A DNA stretch of 64,000 bases from Parelaphostrongylus tenuis (taxonomy: Eukaryota > Nematoda > Chromadorea > Rhabditida > Metastrongylidae), in NCBI GenBank assembly GCA_019055375.1, contig JAHQIW010006165.1:117128-181127 (forward strand), read 5' to 3'. Shown here in pieces: positions 47,905-58,080 of this stretch; position 1 is the stretch's first letter, and the number at the start of each line of letters is the position of its first letter. Below the pieces are notes generated by a model. The model did not search any database. It saw nothing but the letters and a program-made list of their open reading frames with translations, and was not told where the DNA came from. Made by a program: the position numbers and the translations under genes.

Positions 47905-48240
47905 CACCTGTATCACCCGTCCTCCCGTTGTTCGTCGAGTAAGTCGAGCAGGCACCAACAACACTTTCATTTTTCCCTATCGCGTGAAAAAAGTCCAGAG
48001 AATCATGCTCGCTCTAAGGATTTGTTATGCATCAAATATTTCTTCCAAGCTTTTCGTGAAGAAATCATAACCATCGGATCAGTGGTTTCAGTGTAGCGCT
48101 TATGATCCCAAGAAATCCAGTCGATAACGACTCTTGTCCATCGGTTGCCGCTAAAGCACATTATGCTTTCGCCCCACCTTATTTTCAATAGCCTAGCCGT
48201 ATGACGGTATCTCTGATCATCGGTCGTTCCACGTAGGTCA
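47905..48240 (-). pseudogene. RTE-type retrotransposon C-terminal fragment
   Basis: The minus strand gives KIRWGESIMCFSGNRWTRVV and IDWISWDHKR, matching the RTE tail pattern KIRWAGHVMRF-DNRWTRAV-DWIPRDIKR. It then continues as a KAWKKYLMHN stretch, out of frame in part. The 3' end has a GTGATAC.GGTGACAC tail of the sort seen at RTE ends. Best-preserved of the three tails in the window. Confidence 0.8.
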
Positions 48241-49099
48241 AAAATTTGAGTCCTTTCTCTTATTTGCAGATACAGGATACTTCTACCGGCATCTACCTTT
48301 CGGCTGCACGTTGATTACACCGAGTGATCTCTCATTCTGCTTACGTAGCGACATATTTCTGCCACATACGTAAGGTTTGAAAATAAATCTTAACCCCCAA
48401 GGGACAACGGGCACCAGATGAGGTACAAGAATGTCTGAAGGACTTTCTAGCTGCGTGAAAGCTTTCTTCTAGATATTTTATAATTATTCGAAAGGTCAAG
48501 TCTCTGTGATCCTAATGATCTATTCAGTTTTAGAAAAGAACTTTTTATTATGTTATATCTGCGAAAATTAATTTATGTTTCACAATGAATTTTCTCCTTT
48601 TCTCGGCTGGGGCTTTAGTATGGCTCTTTACTAAGGATCTATTAGTTATTAGATAGCACGAATCTCAATGATTTTGACGATGCAAATGATTATCCAAAAA
48701 GTTGTCACAGTACGCTGTAAAAGCGAAAAGGAGATGACATTTTACGCCTGAAATGTTACCCCGCCGCTTGTACGTCATAGGTGGTTTATTGGTTATTGTA
48801 GGTTAAGTTTATAAGTCAAAGATATCTCATCGTTACATAAAGAGTGAAATATCACGATTGAACATTTTACAAGAGTTTCTTGATATAAAAGGTGATTGAT
48901 TCTCTTAAGATCCATTTTTTCAGTGGTAACACCACGTCCTTGTGAAAAAGGAAGCTTTGCACCCCCTATGCACAATTGTGTCGTCTGTCTTGCGAGAACG
49001 CAGCTTTGCAAGCACATCTTGCACAACTAGACATTTCTAGTAGAGGCCTATGTCGAGGTAATTCTAATATTTAGGTTGAGTAAGTGCATGAAGAGTGCG

Positions 49100-49690
49100 C
49101 GTTCATCATTGCGTATGATACTGCGCTTCCTTATTGACACCCATATTCAAAGAAGAAAACGTATTTTTTTGTCCTCCATAGGCATTTGCAAAACTCAAAA
49201 AATAAAAAAGATGCACTTTATCCTTTAATAGGCTTTTAATTACGCCGTAGCAGTGAGAAGAAAATGTCTTTGAACACTCAAGCATCTTTCGATGAGCAAA
49301 ACCTTTCCTCAGAATTTTCAGCAATTCTTCGATAACACAAATCTCGTAAATTTAGCACTGTTCTTGGTTTTTCAAGAAATCTCTTTATTCTGCTGCAACA
49401 CTGAAATTAAGATTTCATTTCACATGCGGCGCATACGCCTTGCACCAGAATAAGCATGTATATTGCAATATTGACATCAAGCCGTCGCTATTGAGCAGCC
49501 AGTCGATAACTCAATTCTTGAGGATTCCAATGGGATGTTTTCCTTTGAAAAAATTCTTTTTGCGAGCTGTAGCAATAGGAATAAAACTGCGTTGCACATT
49601 TGAGTAATTTTTGCTGGACAAGGGTTTTTTCAGACTTCATACTCACTCGATAGCACATATCTTAGCGAATTCAAAGATATGTTTGGTTTT
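49100..49690. repeat. R5-type degenerate repeat region
   Basis: Contains CATTTGAGTAATTTTTGCTG, GGACAAGGGTTTTTTCAGAC and CTCACTCGATAGCACATATC type words shared with other R5 blocks. Confidence 0.4.
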
Positions 49691-49692
49691 TG

Positions 49693-50060
49693 AGAAAGAC
49701 TTTTTGATGCCTCTGCCATCGACCGTTCTTTTACAAACCCGCTCAAAACGAAATAATCTGATAAGGATATGTCTTGTTTTGAGCCGATAGGTCTGGTGCT
49801 ACATTAGGCGTCTATTGCGTCCTATTGGGACTCATCAGTAACACCTCCTCGGCTCCGCCGATCCCTCGAGGCTGAATAATCTTCTAAAGGAATCAAAGCC
49901 GAGTAGAAAATAGGGACCCCAAGTCGGATGATGGTACTACCTGACGTTGTGGTGACCGGCGGTAGAGCTTGCGGCTTTCGATAAATTATACCTCTGCTAT
50001 CAACCCCTCTTTTACTGACCCGCTCAAAACAAAGTAATCTGATAAGGATATGACTTATAA
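49693..50060. mobile_element. F3 element, single ribozyme between direct repeats
   Basis: A direct repeat of about 65 bp (49693-49760 and 49995-50057; CCGCTCAAAAC and AATCTGATAAGGATATG) flanks one ribozyme arm. The same repeat, inverted, lies inside and at the end of the complete F3 element at 53533-54000. Confidence 0.72.
49795..49845 (-). ncRNA. Hammerhead ribozyme, F3 family, decayed core
   Basis: On the minus strand stem I GGTGTTA/TAGCACC (7 bp, one G-U), CTGATGA and stem II GTCC/GGAC with loop CAATA are sound, but GAAA has become GCAA and the nucleotide before stem I is G. Probably inactive. Confidence 0.72.
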
Positions 50061-50099
50061 GGGACTTTATAAGGACTTCTTAGTGCGTAGCTGCAACTG

Positions 50100-51340
50100 A
50101 AAAGAGTATTGGGTTTTACAGTCGGCACGCACCGCACGCCACATGTATATTGTGCTACACGATCGACTGTTCAGAATTTTCTGCTGTATCGGATTTCATA
50201 CGTTTTATCTACAGTTTCTGCCCATGTTATGGAAGAATCCTCAATAAAGTATCAATAGTTGCCGCCGTTTTAACGCATAATGTGGCAGATCGAGTCCAGC
50301 TATGTTGTAGGTCAAGCGATTACCAATTAACTTTCTAACAAGTCATCTGTGTGGCTTGCAATCACACTTTGCTCAGCCATAAATCCTTTTGGCGACTTTA
50401 CTTACCGGCTTACTCACGGAGTGGTGGAACGGAGCCGAGGCGTAACGACCGATCGCGTTTGAAATATTGTTTTCAATTGGAGATTTTTTGCCCTATTAAC
50501 AGAAACTTCCGATAAAACGTTAATTCTGATGGTACGGTAAACTCTCTACACGCTGACTGCTTTTCGTTCTTCCAGCAATTTATATGTTTGATAAAATGAA
50601 GGCGAAAGGCGAGTGAGAAACAAAATTTTGTGGATACTACAGCGTTTTGAAAGGGTGTTTTGAATACCCGGCAAAGCACAGTTGTAGTCAGAGGTTCAAG
50701 CTTTTGATAATTATTAACATTTCTATGAAAATTTCTTGTCCAGCGAATGAGATCGTGTTATAAATTTGCCCCATCGAACATATATGCCACTAAAAATTTT
50801 TACTTCGCCTTCACAGTACAATATGAAAACCATTTGAAAAGTAAAAACACACCCTTCAGATTTTCTGTATTCAAGCTGCCGAATAATTACCAAAATCTCG
50901 AAGAACGAAAATATCCCTTTTGAATGAGGATAGGAGAAGCTACGAAGAATACTTCTGTGAAGGCACATTTCTGGCCATAGTTTGTATAATGCCGATGTTC
51001 TAAGCCTTTTATTCAAACACGATCGTTCCTAGCCGCTCAGAATCTTTCCATTATCCAAAACTACCCATCCTTTTCTCATCTGCGTCAACTTTAAATGATT
51101 GGAAATAAACGAATGATTGATTTAAACTAAATTGTAGTGAGAGTTTCCGTGATCAGGTATCAAATACAGCATGCATAGCTATTTGACAAATTACTAGCTG
51201 TTCTCCACTTTTCATTCCAATTCAAATTCGCTGCGATTCCGTAGTTAAACAGCGTTTTTTCTCTACAAAAAGCATGCATAACTAAACAAAAGCATGTGAA
51301 CGAGTAGATAAAATCATATAAGAAAAATCAGTACTTTTCC
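50100..51340. other. Intergenic sequence, nothing recognised
   Basis: Weak R5-like words near 50700 (TTCTTGTCCAGCGAATGAGA); no genes. Confidence 0.35.
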
Positions 51341-51349
51341 ATTATGTGC

Positions 51350-52350
51350 TCTCCGTTCGCACCCCTTGTAAAAATCATATTTCTTGGACATTGTCAGTGC
51401 TCAAATAGTCGTTCGATAACACATGGCAGAAAAATTTGAATGGTGTATCGCATCTTCAGAAGAGTCTTCTTATTGCGCTGAAAGTGCAAAACTGAAACTT
51501 CGCTCCTGATCCAGAGACTTCTTGCTGACCAAAGTTTTTCCCTTGGAGGTTTACTAATTAATTAATAGATCAAATTTTCAGCATTCCAATGATGTCTTTG
51601 ATTTTTACAAAATGGGTTTCACGAAAATTGGAACATCAACTATCCTTCTCTCCCTTCGATCCATTGGAAAAACGTATTTTTCGGTCCGTTCTTGATGATT
51701 AAATAACATCGATAGCTTAAATCAAAACAATTTATATAGTGTATTTCGCTTTCAAAAAAGCCTTGTTGCTGCGATGGAAGAGCAAACAAAATATTTCGTT
51801 CCCCATTCAAAGTTTGTCGCTGACCAGAGCTTTTCTCTAATAGTTTCAGCAGCGAAACGATAGGCCAAATCTCAAGAATCCCAACAATGTTTTATGGTCT
51901 TTTGAACGAACTTTTTAGTGCTTCATAAGAACCAAAGAAAATTGGATTTCGCACTCGGCGCTTTTTTCCAGTTTTGTTAAGCCCAATCCTCTTTTGGGTT
52001 TGAAGGCGATACGAGGTCCATATATAAATCAATGCAGTTTTCAAGATCTAATTTATCGATCGATTATCAAAGCTCCGAAGGGAAAGCTTTGGTCAGCGAG
52101 AAATCTTTGGATGAGAAACGAATTATTTTTGCTCTTTCAGCGCAATAAAAAGGCCTTTTTGAGGATGAAGTACATCAATCAGTTCTTCTTTTTTCGATTT
52201 ATGCTGTCAAATGGTTATTTAAACGTCAAAAAAGAGAGAATAAGGTTTTTTTGAAGGATCGAAACGGAGAGCAGATAACGGAAAAGTACCAAATTTTCTA
52301 CGATTACCTTGATTTAAAAATCGTAATTTTAGTGCCGCTTAAAATGGTTT
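51350..52350. repeat. R5 repeat, copy homologous to 31950-32900
   Basis: Direct-orientation partner of the 32 kb block, with internal inverted units (ATTGCGCTGAAAG at the left, CTTTCAGCGCAAT at the right). Confidence 0.6.
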
Positions 52351-52619
52351 TCTTTGAACTATAGGGTATTGCCTAGTGATTTTCCGAGCGACTTTTGTTT
52401 TCCATAGACAGTGACTAGCATAGTTCCGCTTTTTTTGATACCTGCTCTATTCCTCTTGGACACTTGTAAATGGACGTTGATCGTAGAAGATTTACCATTT
52501 TCCATTACAGTCAAGCTATACTGAATGACCGAGATTGCAACAACGAATGAGAGCAAACTGCGTAGTTGCTTTTCCGAAAGGTCAAACACCAATAGAACAA
52601 TTTTCTAAGTATTAAAGAT

Positions 52620-52860
52620 GGGCTGATTTATAGAGCCCGATACACGTGTTTCGATCTTGTGTTGGGAAGGGACAACCACAGAGATTAGCAAAAGACGAGA
52701 ATGGGTAACTACCCGATTGAGAGATCGTAAGACCGAAACACGTGTATCGGGCCCTATAGGTCAGCCCATCTTCAACAGACCACATGACATGCGTGGCTCA
52801 ACAAATGATTATTTAGCATATTGAAATCTAAGCTGAGCTCTTAAGAAAACACTCGAAGCG
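52620..52860. mobile_element. F1-related foldback, diverged
   Basis: Both arms keep AGCCCGATACACGTGTTTCG or its inverse and the F1 end CACATGACATGCGTGGCTCA. The right arm (52711-52752, +) still shows stem I CCCGA/TCGGG and GAAACACGTGTA, but the first core has a deletion (TTGAGA). The left arm has lost that core entirely. Confidence 0.65.
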
Positions 52861-53072
52861 ATTGATATGTTATATTGAAATTTTTAACTGCTCCCAAAAA
52901 AAATTCTTTGGAGGGTTTTCGATCATCTTAGGAAGCAATGTGAGTCATGCTAGCGCTGGGAGACTAACAAAGTATCACAAGATTGAAATTTACCTTCTAC
53001 CCCATCCATCTGTTCCATCTGCAGAATTTACAAAAAAGATGGAAGCTATTTGAGATGTGAGTTCCAAGCCCC

Positions 53073-53224
53073 TGTTTGCATTTCAAGACGTTGTACTAAT
53101 GCCTGAGTTACTCCTTTGAGATTTACAATTTCCGATACCTAAGCGGAAACATAAAGGTTTGTAACGTAAACCGTAGCCACAGGCAAAGTTGTGGAGCTCG
53201 TGAAGGTGAACATTCTAGTCCTCG
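53073..53224 (-). pseudogene. Secreted-protein family, isolated exon 2 (locus E)
   Basis: The minus strand starts at 53224 after an AG and reads ARTRMFTFTSSTTLPVATVY, then VTNLYVSA, a TAG (53139-53141), then NLKGVTQALVQRLEMQT. Its length, 152 bases, gives the same phase-1 entry and 50 codons expected of exon 2 in loci A and C. The donor GT is replaced by GG. No other exon of this locus could be found; an F1 element sits where exon 3 would be expected and an F3 element where exon 1 would be. Confidence 0.7.
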
Positions 53225-53521
53225 CTCCAACGAAAATTCATAACCTTTTTTTTAGTGACTAGCTCAGAGATAAATTATTGAGTTAGATGAATCCTTCAGA
53301 CTTTTTATTGTTTGAGATTGAAAATTCTTCTATCATGAGATTTGGGTTGCGACACGTCTAGAGTACTGGAGAAGTGTTAGATATTCACTAGAATGGAGAG
53401 CGCAAACTTACATCCAGGATCGTAAACACCTGTAACAATGTAGCAATCTCTTATTCATCACTTAAACCTGCATGCATTACCATATATGCAAACATTGTCG
53501 AGGTTATGACTAACAGCAAAC

Positions 53522-53532
53522 TCTTAAAGGGA
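53522..53532 (+). repeat. Target-site duplication, left copy (F3)
   Basis: TCTTAAAGGGA, repeated exactly at 54001-54011. Confidence 0.65.
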
Positions 53533-53535
53533 GCA

Positions 53536-53583
53536 GTGATATACAGGCTCTTGTTTCGCTCCATTGGGACTCATCATTATCAC
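53536..53583 (-). ncRNA. Hammerhead ribozyme, F3 family, one core change
   Basis: On the minus strand stem I GTGATA/TATCAC is a perfect 6 bp, H17 is A, and GAAAC is intact. The first core is ATGATGA (C3 changed to A), and stem II has a one-base bulge. Confidence 0.75.
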
Positions 53584-53867
53584 CCTCCCTTGGTTCAGCC
53601 GATCCCCTGAGGTAAAATAATTCTCCAAAGGAATCAACTCCGAGTAAAAACCACCCCAAGTCAGGTGGACGTAAGATGATTATATCATTTTGAGCGGGTC
53701 TATAAAACAGTCGATAGAAGAGCTTTGTTCATTTTGACAGCTACGTATTCGACTGCCGGTAACCACAAGGTCACGTAAGTACATCACCTGACTTGGGGTG
53801 ATTTTTTATTCGGCGACGATTTCTTTGGAGGATTATTTAACCTCAGAGGATGGCTGAACCGAGCGGG

Positions 53868-53916
53868 GTGGGTACTGATGAGTCCCCATAGGACGAAACA
53901 GGCGCCTGTATAACAC
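53868..53916 (+). ncRNA. Hammerhead ribozyme, F3 family, core intact
   Basis: CTGATGA (53875-53881), stem II GTCC/GGAC with loop CCATA (53882-53894), GAAA (53895-53898), stem III in ACAGGCGCCTGT, and A53910 at the cleavage site. Stem I GTGGGTA/TAACAC pairs with a small internal loop (GG against A). Stem II resembles the classic schistosome hammerhead. Confidence 0.85.
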
Positions 53917-54000
53917 TAGACCTATCAGCTCAAAACATGTTATATCCTTATCAAATTATATCATTTTGAGCTGGTCTATAAAAAGCGGTCGATAGAAAAG

Positions 54001-54011
54001 TCTTAAAGGGA
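54001..54011 (+). repeat. Target-site duplication, right copy (F3)
   Basis: Exact copy of 53522-53532. Confidence 0.65.
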
Positions 54012-54599
54012 CCGGTCTCGATATCTCACCATGCTTGCAAGAATATTCAAATTCGTTTCTCGAAAATCTAATTGAATATTGTAAACTCAGCTGGAAACAA
54101 AATTTACATCTTTTATATTAGCCATTCACAGTGATTCATTCCCAGTTAGAACTGATTTACTCTGCACTTATACGCAGGTGACGTTGTTTGTGCTGTTTCT
54201 GTTTCTCTAAAAGCTTAGAGAGCTCTCAATTTGCTCAATTAGGCATAATCTTTAACGCAAGCTTAGCGACAGCTTCTGTTCATACAAAGCACAGAAGAAT
54301 CACTTGTTGAGATCAAGTGCATGTCAAATGTTAGATGTCAATAAATTAGATGGAAAAGAGTACAAAATTTTTCACTCAGTGAGTCATTTCCTTGGCCTGT
54401 TGTGATATATTTTCTGCCTTGTCATTTCTGCTGCTCCCTACTTTCGCAAATATGCAGTAATTGCAATCGAAAAAAAAGCAGAACATGAAGTTGCGCTCCT
54501 TAAAGATTTTCTACAGAAGCAGATATCAATTGAAAAAAACCAAGCACGATAATCACTTAGAAGTGCTTTCTATAACACATTTTTGACAAGCAAAATCTT

Positions 54600-54840
54600 G
54601 ATCAATTGAATCATTCGATGGAAACACATATAAAAAGCGGTGAGTATGTTGAGAGATGATTTTGTGCTTGATGCGATTAAAATCTAGGTCTAATGATTTT
54701 TTTTCAAAGGAGTAATGGAGGTGTTTTGACTGATTGGATTGCGGACAGTTTGACCCTTCCAGGCTCTGAAGAAGGCGAACTTCCGGAACGTCAGCTGTCA
54801 AATAAAGTTTAATTTAACACCTCGTGCTTGGCTTAAAGAA
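54600..54840 (+). repeat. Penelope-like element terminal repeat, solo copy
   Basis: Same order of blocks as 20440-20660: AACACATATAAAAAG, GTGCTTGATGCGATT, GAGTAATGGAGG, TTCCAGGCTC, then the candidate ribozyme segment and AAATAAAGTTTA. No coding DNA is attached. Confidence 0.7.
54766..54803 (+). ncRNA. Candidate PLE-type hammerhead core (F4)
   Basis: CTGAAGA, AGGCGAACTTCC, GGAAC, then GTC. Compared with 20599-20632 it restores the U of the first core but has GGAA for GAAA, so a consensus of the two gives both canonical core boxes. Stem I is not evident. Confidence 0.38.
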
Positions 54841-55149
54841 GAAAAACAGAAATCAAAATAGTGATAATTAAACTTTGCTGTCCTCTTATCCTAACACGTT
54901 TATCACGACTTCAAAATAGCTTTGCTGACTGAGAGATTATCTAATAAGCTAGTTCAAACTTTCACAGAATTTGAGGAAATCAGGGAAGTGGCAAATGAGA
55001 TGTCACAAAGATCTCATTAAAGTGATAAATCAAAAAGAAAAACGTGCTGGAATTACTTGTGCAAAAACAGCAGCACCGAAGCATGTCTACCTTCTGTAAC
55101 GTTCCAACTTTCTCATAATGTGAATTTTTTTATAGCATCATTGTTTGCG

Positions 55150-55345
55150 AGCTTTTCTTAGCCCCACATTAAGCCCTGCACTGTAGCAAGGAGGGAGGCG
55201 TATGTGGTATGTAGTGATGGCATAGTGTACAATGACATGTGGGGCGGGGGTCACTGACGAGGAGGACGAACCTCCGAAAACCGGTGTATGGCCCTGGCGT
55301 TCCAACCTCGTTTAGGCTAAAAGCATTCTTTCTTTTTGGAATTAT
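55150..55345. mobile_element. F2 element, single arm
   Basis: CCCACATTAAGCCCTGCA, then GGAGGGAGGCGTATGTGGT and a ribozyme arm ending in AAAGCATTCTTTC, as in the complete F2 copy. The other arm is missing. Confidence 0.74.
55248..55294 (+). ncRNA. Hammerhead ribozyme, F2 family, nearly intact
   Basis: CTGACGA (55254-55260), stem II GGAGG/CCTCC and GAAA are identical to the 11.6 kb copy. Stem I GGGTCA/TGGCCC still pairs over 6 bp, with a T-A pair turned into T-G. Stem III has lost one C. Confidence 0.8.
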
Positions 55346-55389
55346 TTTGAATGTTTTTTTACGAGGTTTTAGAAAACTGTCGATTTGAT

Positions 55390-57600
55390 GGATGGTATCC
55401 ATACTTTATCTTAATCACGACTTGCACAAGAATTTTACGAATATTTGTTATAGCTGACGCTTCAAAGGTTAAGCCCCAAAGCCACAAGGATTCTACTAGG
55501 GTGTGCAGCCTTCCCTCTTGCGTTGCCGCCCATCGTTACCTCGGAATCGAGACAAATCGGTTGGATTTAAGCCTCATCCGATGATGTATTGTCACACATT
55601 AGTGCAACTTTATAAACGAATCAGGCTGATCTAGGTGTCTGACTTGACCTTGGCATCAATCACAATACAGGTAGCTCAAGAAATTATAAAATACACTTGT
55701 CACATCAACTCCCTACCATATCAATAAAAAGTGAGGTTTGACAATGTTACATCATATCGCCAAAGCAGTTTGCGCTGCACTGTAGTGAACGAAGAATCAA
55801 CTTGATTGGGATGAGAAAAGTTTACGTATTATTGAAAAAAAAAATCATACCTTTGATTCGCAGGTGACATCGCTGCCTTACCGAGTAGAACCACTGAAAT
55901 GAAAACGATGCTTAAAGGAAGCGGGAAAAAGGATAAAAGATTAGACTGGTGTAAATATGACGACAATCCAGTCATAAATGATCCTCATGATGCTTGAGGA
56001 GCAATTCAATATGGATGGTCTTCTGATAGCTGAGATTAATTCGTTTGTTAACCCTGGTTCTTCAGTGAAGGTAGAGAACAAGATTAAGGGAAATAAGGCA
56101 GAAGAAGGATAGCAGTATGTGCCGAAGGCATAGGCACGAGGTGGTTACTGAAACGCGTCAGGAAGTCTGTACACTACCCACAAGGCGCTTGAACGAAGCC
56201 TTATAATAACTGAATCGGTTTTCACAGCGTCTAGTTGGCTTGAGGCTTTAGATCTTCCAAAACTATCTCATCTTCGGCATCAAGTAGGGCCATTGATACC
56301 GATCACAGACGGACTGGTCAGTGATAAGAAAGAAAGATGACAGATGGATGAAAAGATTACTGGAGTGGATTCTAAGCAATGTAAGCATACATTTGGAAAA
56401 CCACTTGAACAATGAGTGGACGGTTTGTAGTTAAAGTCGACTATCTGTATCTGCATGTGGTAGCGAGCTTACAATCACGAAAAGCACCACATGTACGTCA
56501 TCATGCTCGAATCCGAACACCGTAAAGGACAAGCGCTAAAGAAAAATCAATGAATGGAAACCGTGCTGGAGCTCGCACTACCAATGAAGAAAAGGCCATG
56601 CATATACTCAACTAATTGTTGCAGCAATTTCTGCTGTAAGCAAAATTTGTTCGGCCACATTTCAACATCCTTCACAACATCAGAGTCGATGATTTGAGTC
56701 GATGTTCACACAATCGCTCGTCCTCAAAGCCCTCGTTGTCATTAGACCCGAATTATCGCTCCTAAGGGCGAAAAATTCGGAATAGCCGAATAAATTTGTT
56801 CTAACCATCATCGTGTTACCGATTTATTCAACAAACAGCGCGCAGTGTTCGAGTGTGCTGTGTTCAGTATGTCACTGGTGTGCATGGGATTTTGTCTACG
56901 ATGCTCCTATTAAGTCTGCTTATCGAAATTGAGTACTTGAAAACGAATAAAGTGAATAATTAGAAAAGATCTATCTTTCTTAGATTTGATTTATCTCCGG
57001 GAAATAAGTTTCAGTTTTAGTCATCCAAAAGTACTCGAAGGTTATTGAGGAAAGAAAACTTTTTAAGAAATATGTTTATGCTATCAGAACACTATCAGGA
57101 TGGGATTTTTATGGTATGGGTTTTATGGATAATTTGATAAGCCATCCATTGCAGTAAATCAGAAATCAAACATCAAGAAAAGTTACCGCACAAAGTCACC
57201 TTATCGGGGAGATTGCTCAAGGTGAGTTTACTTCCTTTGAAATGGCTGACGTTCTGCGACTTTGCCTCTTTAAGAGCATTAGGGCTTGCAACAATCATTG
57301 TAGTCATTCAGGAAGGGGTGTACCAAAAATAGTACCCGCTGTCCCAAAAGTGCCTTCCCTTTCTGGACTTACTGAAAGAAACCTATGTAATATCTTCGCA
57401 TTCTGTAGCGTTTTCCAAAGAAGTTAGTTAATTCTATGAGTTATAATCTACTCCACGTATAAGTGGAGAGTTGGAGGTATACTGCTAACCTAGACGACAT
57501 AGAGCAACTCGAGCACTGACGCCAAACTGTAAATATAAAAGATTAGCACGAAAAAAATACAGATCAGTTTGAGATATCATTTAAGTAGCAAAGCTTCGAC
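55390..57600. other. Intergenic sequence, nothing assigned
   Basis: A 61-codon frame at 57242 (MADVLRLCLF start, then VPAVPKVPSLSG) has no recognised relatives. 55900-56900 is somewhat richer in purines and may hold an old transposon. Confidence 0.35.
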
Positions 57601-57608
57601 TATTTAGA

Positions 57609-57621
57609 ACAAAAAAGTTAT
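57609..57621 (+). repeat. Target-site duplication, left copy (F1)
   Basis: ACAAAAAAGTTAT, repeated exactly at 58081-58093. Confidence 0.75.
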
Positions 57622-57679
57622 ATCCTTTCATCATTATTTGAGCCAACATGTCATGTGGTCTGGTAAGGGCTCTTGTACA

Positions 57680-57722
57680 GCCCGAGACACGTGTTTCGTC
57701 CTTACAGACTCATCAGCCGGGC
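57680..57722 (-). ncRNA. Hammerhead ribozyme, F1 family, intact by inspection
   Basis: On the minus strand: stem I GCCCGG/TCGGGC (6 bp including one G-U), CTGATGA, stem II GTCT/GGAC closing GTAA, GAAA, ACACGTGT as stem III, and H17 = C. All conserved core nucleotides are present. Confidence 0.9.
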
Positions 57723-57932
57723 AGAACCCGTCGTCTGTCGATCTTTTTATAGTCAGTTCTCTCGGGAGCGTCACACTCCTTATATATAGTTATCGACGAC
57801 ATACGCTTTACACTCTATGTCAAATGAAACATTCACCTAACCCGGAGTGTTGTGCACTCGATTGCTCATTGGCTGGTACTTTTATCATAATTATACCTTT
57901 ATCTCGAGTGCTTTGTTTAGACGACGAGTTCT

Positions 57933-57975
57933 GCCCGGCTGATGAGTCTGTAAGGACGAAACACGTGTCTCGGGC
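57933..57975 (+). ncRNA. Hammerhead ribozyme, F1 family, intact by inspection
   Basis: Stem I is 57933-57938 with 57970-57975, CTGATGA is 57939-57945, stem II is 57946-57957, GAAA is 57958-57961, and the cleavable C is 57969. Identical to the minus-strand copy in the opposite arm. Confidence 0.9.
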
Positions 57976-58080
57976 TGTACAAGAGCCCTTACCAGACCAC
58001 ATGACATGTTGGCTCAAATAATGATGTAAGGATATATTGAAATTTGAGCGTGGTCTAAACAAAGCACTCGAGATAAAGGT

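Larger units (their letters stand above)
53533..54000. mobile_element. Complete F3 foldback element with two hammerhead ribozymes
   Basis: 468 bp between 11 bp direct repeats. The left arm (53533-53675) and right arm (about 53790-53930) are inverted, with CACCCCAAGTCAGGT and its inverse at the inner ends. A segment with TATATCATTTTGAG and GGTCTATAAAA occurs twice in direct orientation (53690 and 53960). The left ribozyme starts only a few bases inside the element end. Confidence 0.78.
57622..58080. mobile_element. Complete F1 foldback element with two intact hammerhead ribozymes
   Basis: 459 bp between perfect 13 bp direct repeats. The arms (57622-57725 and 57930-58025) are inverted, share GAGCCAACATGTCATGTGG, and each holds an intact ribozyme. 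The centre has CTCTCGGGAGCG, a CACCTAACCCGGAGTGT block and GATTGCTCATTGGCTGG. No coding capacity: the open frames here are antisense to the ribozymes and recur only because the repeat does. This is the best-preserved member of the most numerous family in the window. Confidence 0.87.

Noticed and set aside
53529..53589. An extended stem I (GGGAG/CTCCC) for the left F3 ribozyme
   Set aside because: The GGGA part overlaps the 11 bp flanking duplication, so most of the outer strand is host DNA and the pairing is probably coincidental.
57638..58062. Recurrent open frames with GSCTARDTCFVLTDSS-like peptides at about 1119, 1622, 57638 and 57820
   Set aside because: They read through the hammerhead arms of F1 elements in either orientation. 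The conserved feature is the ribozyme, and the peptide is a by-product.
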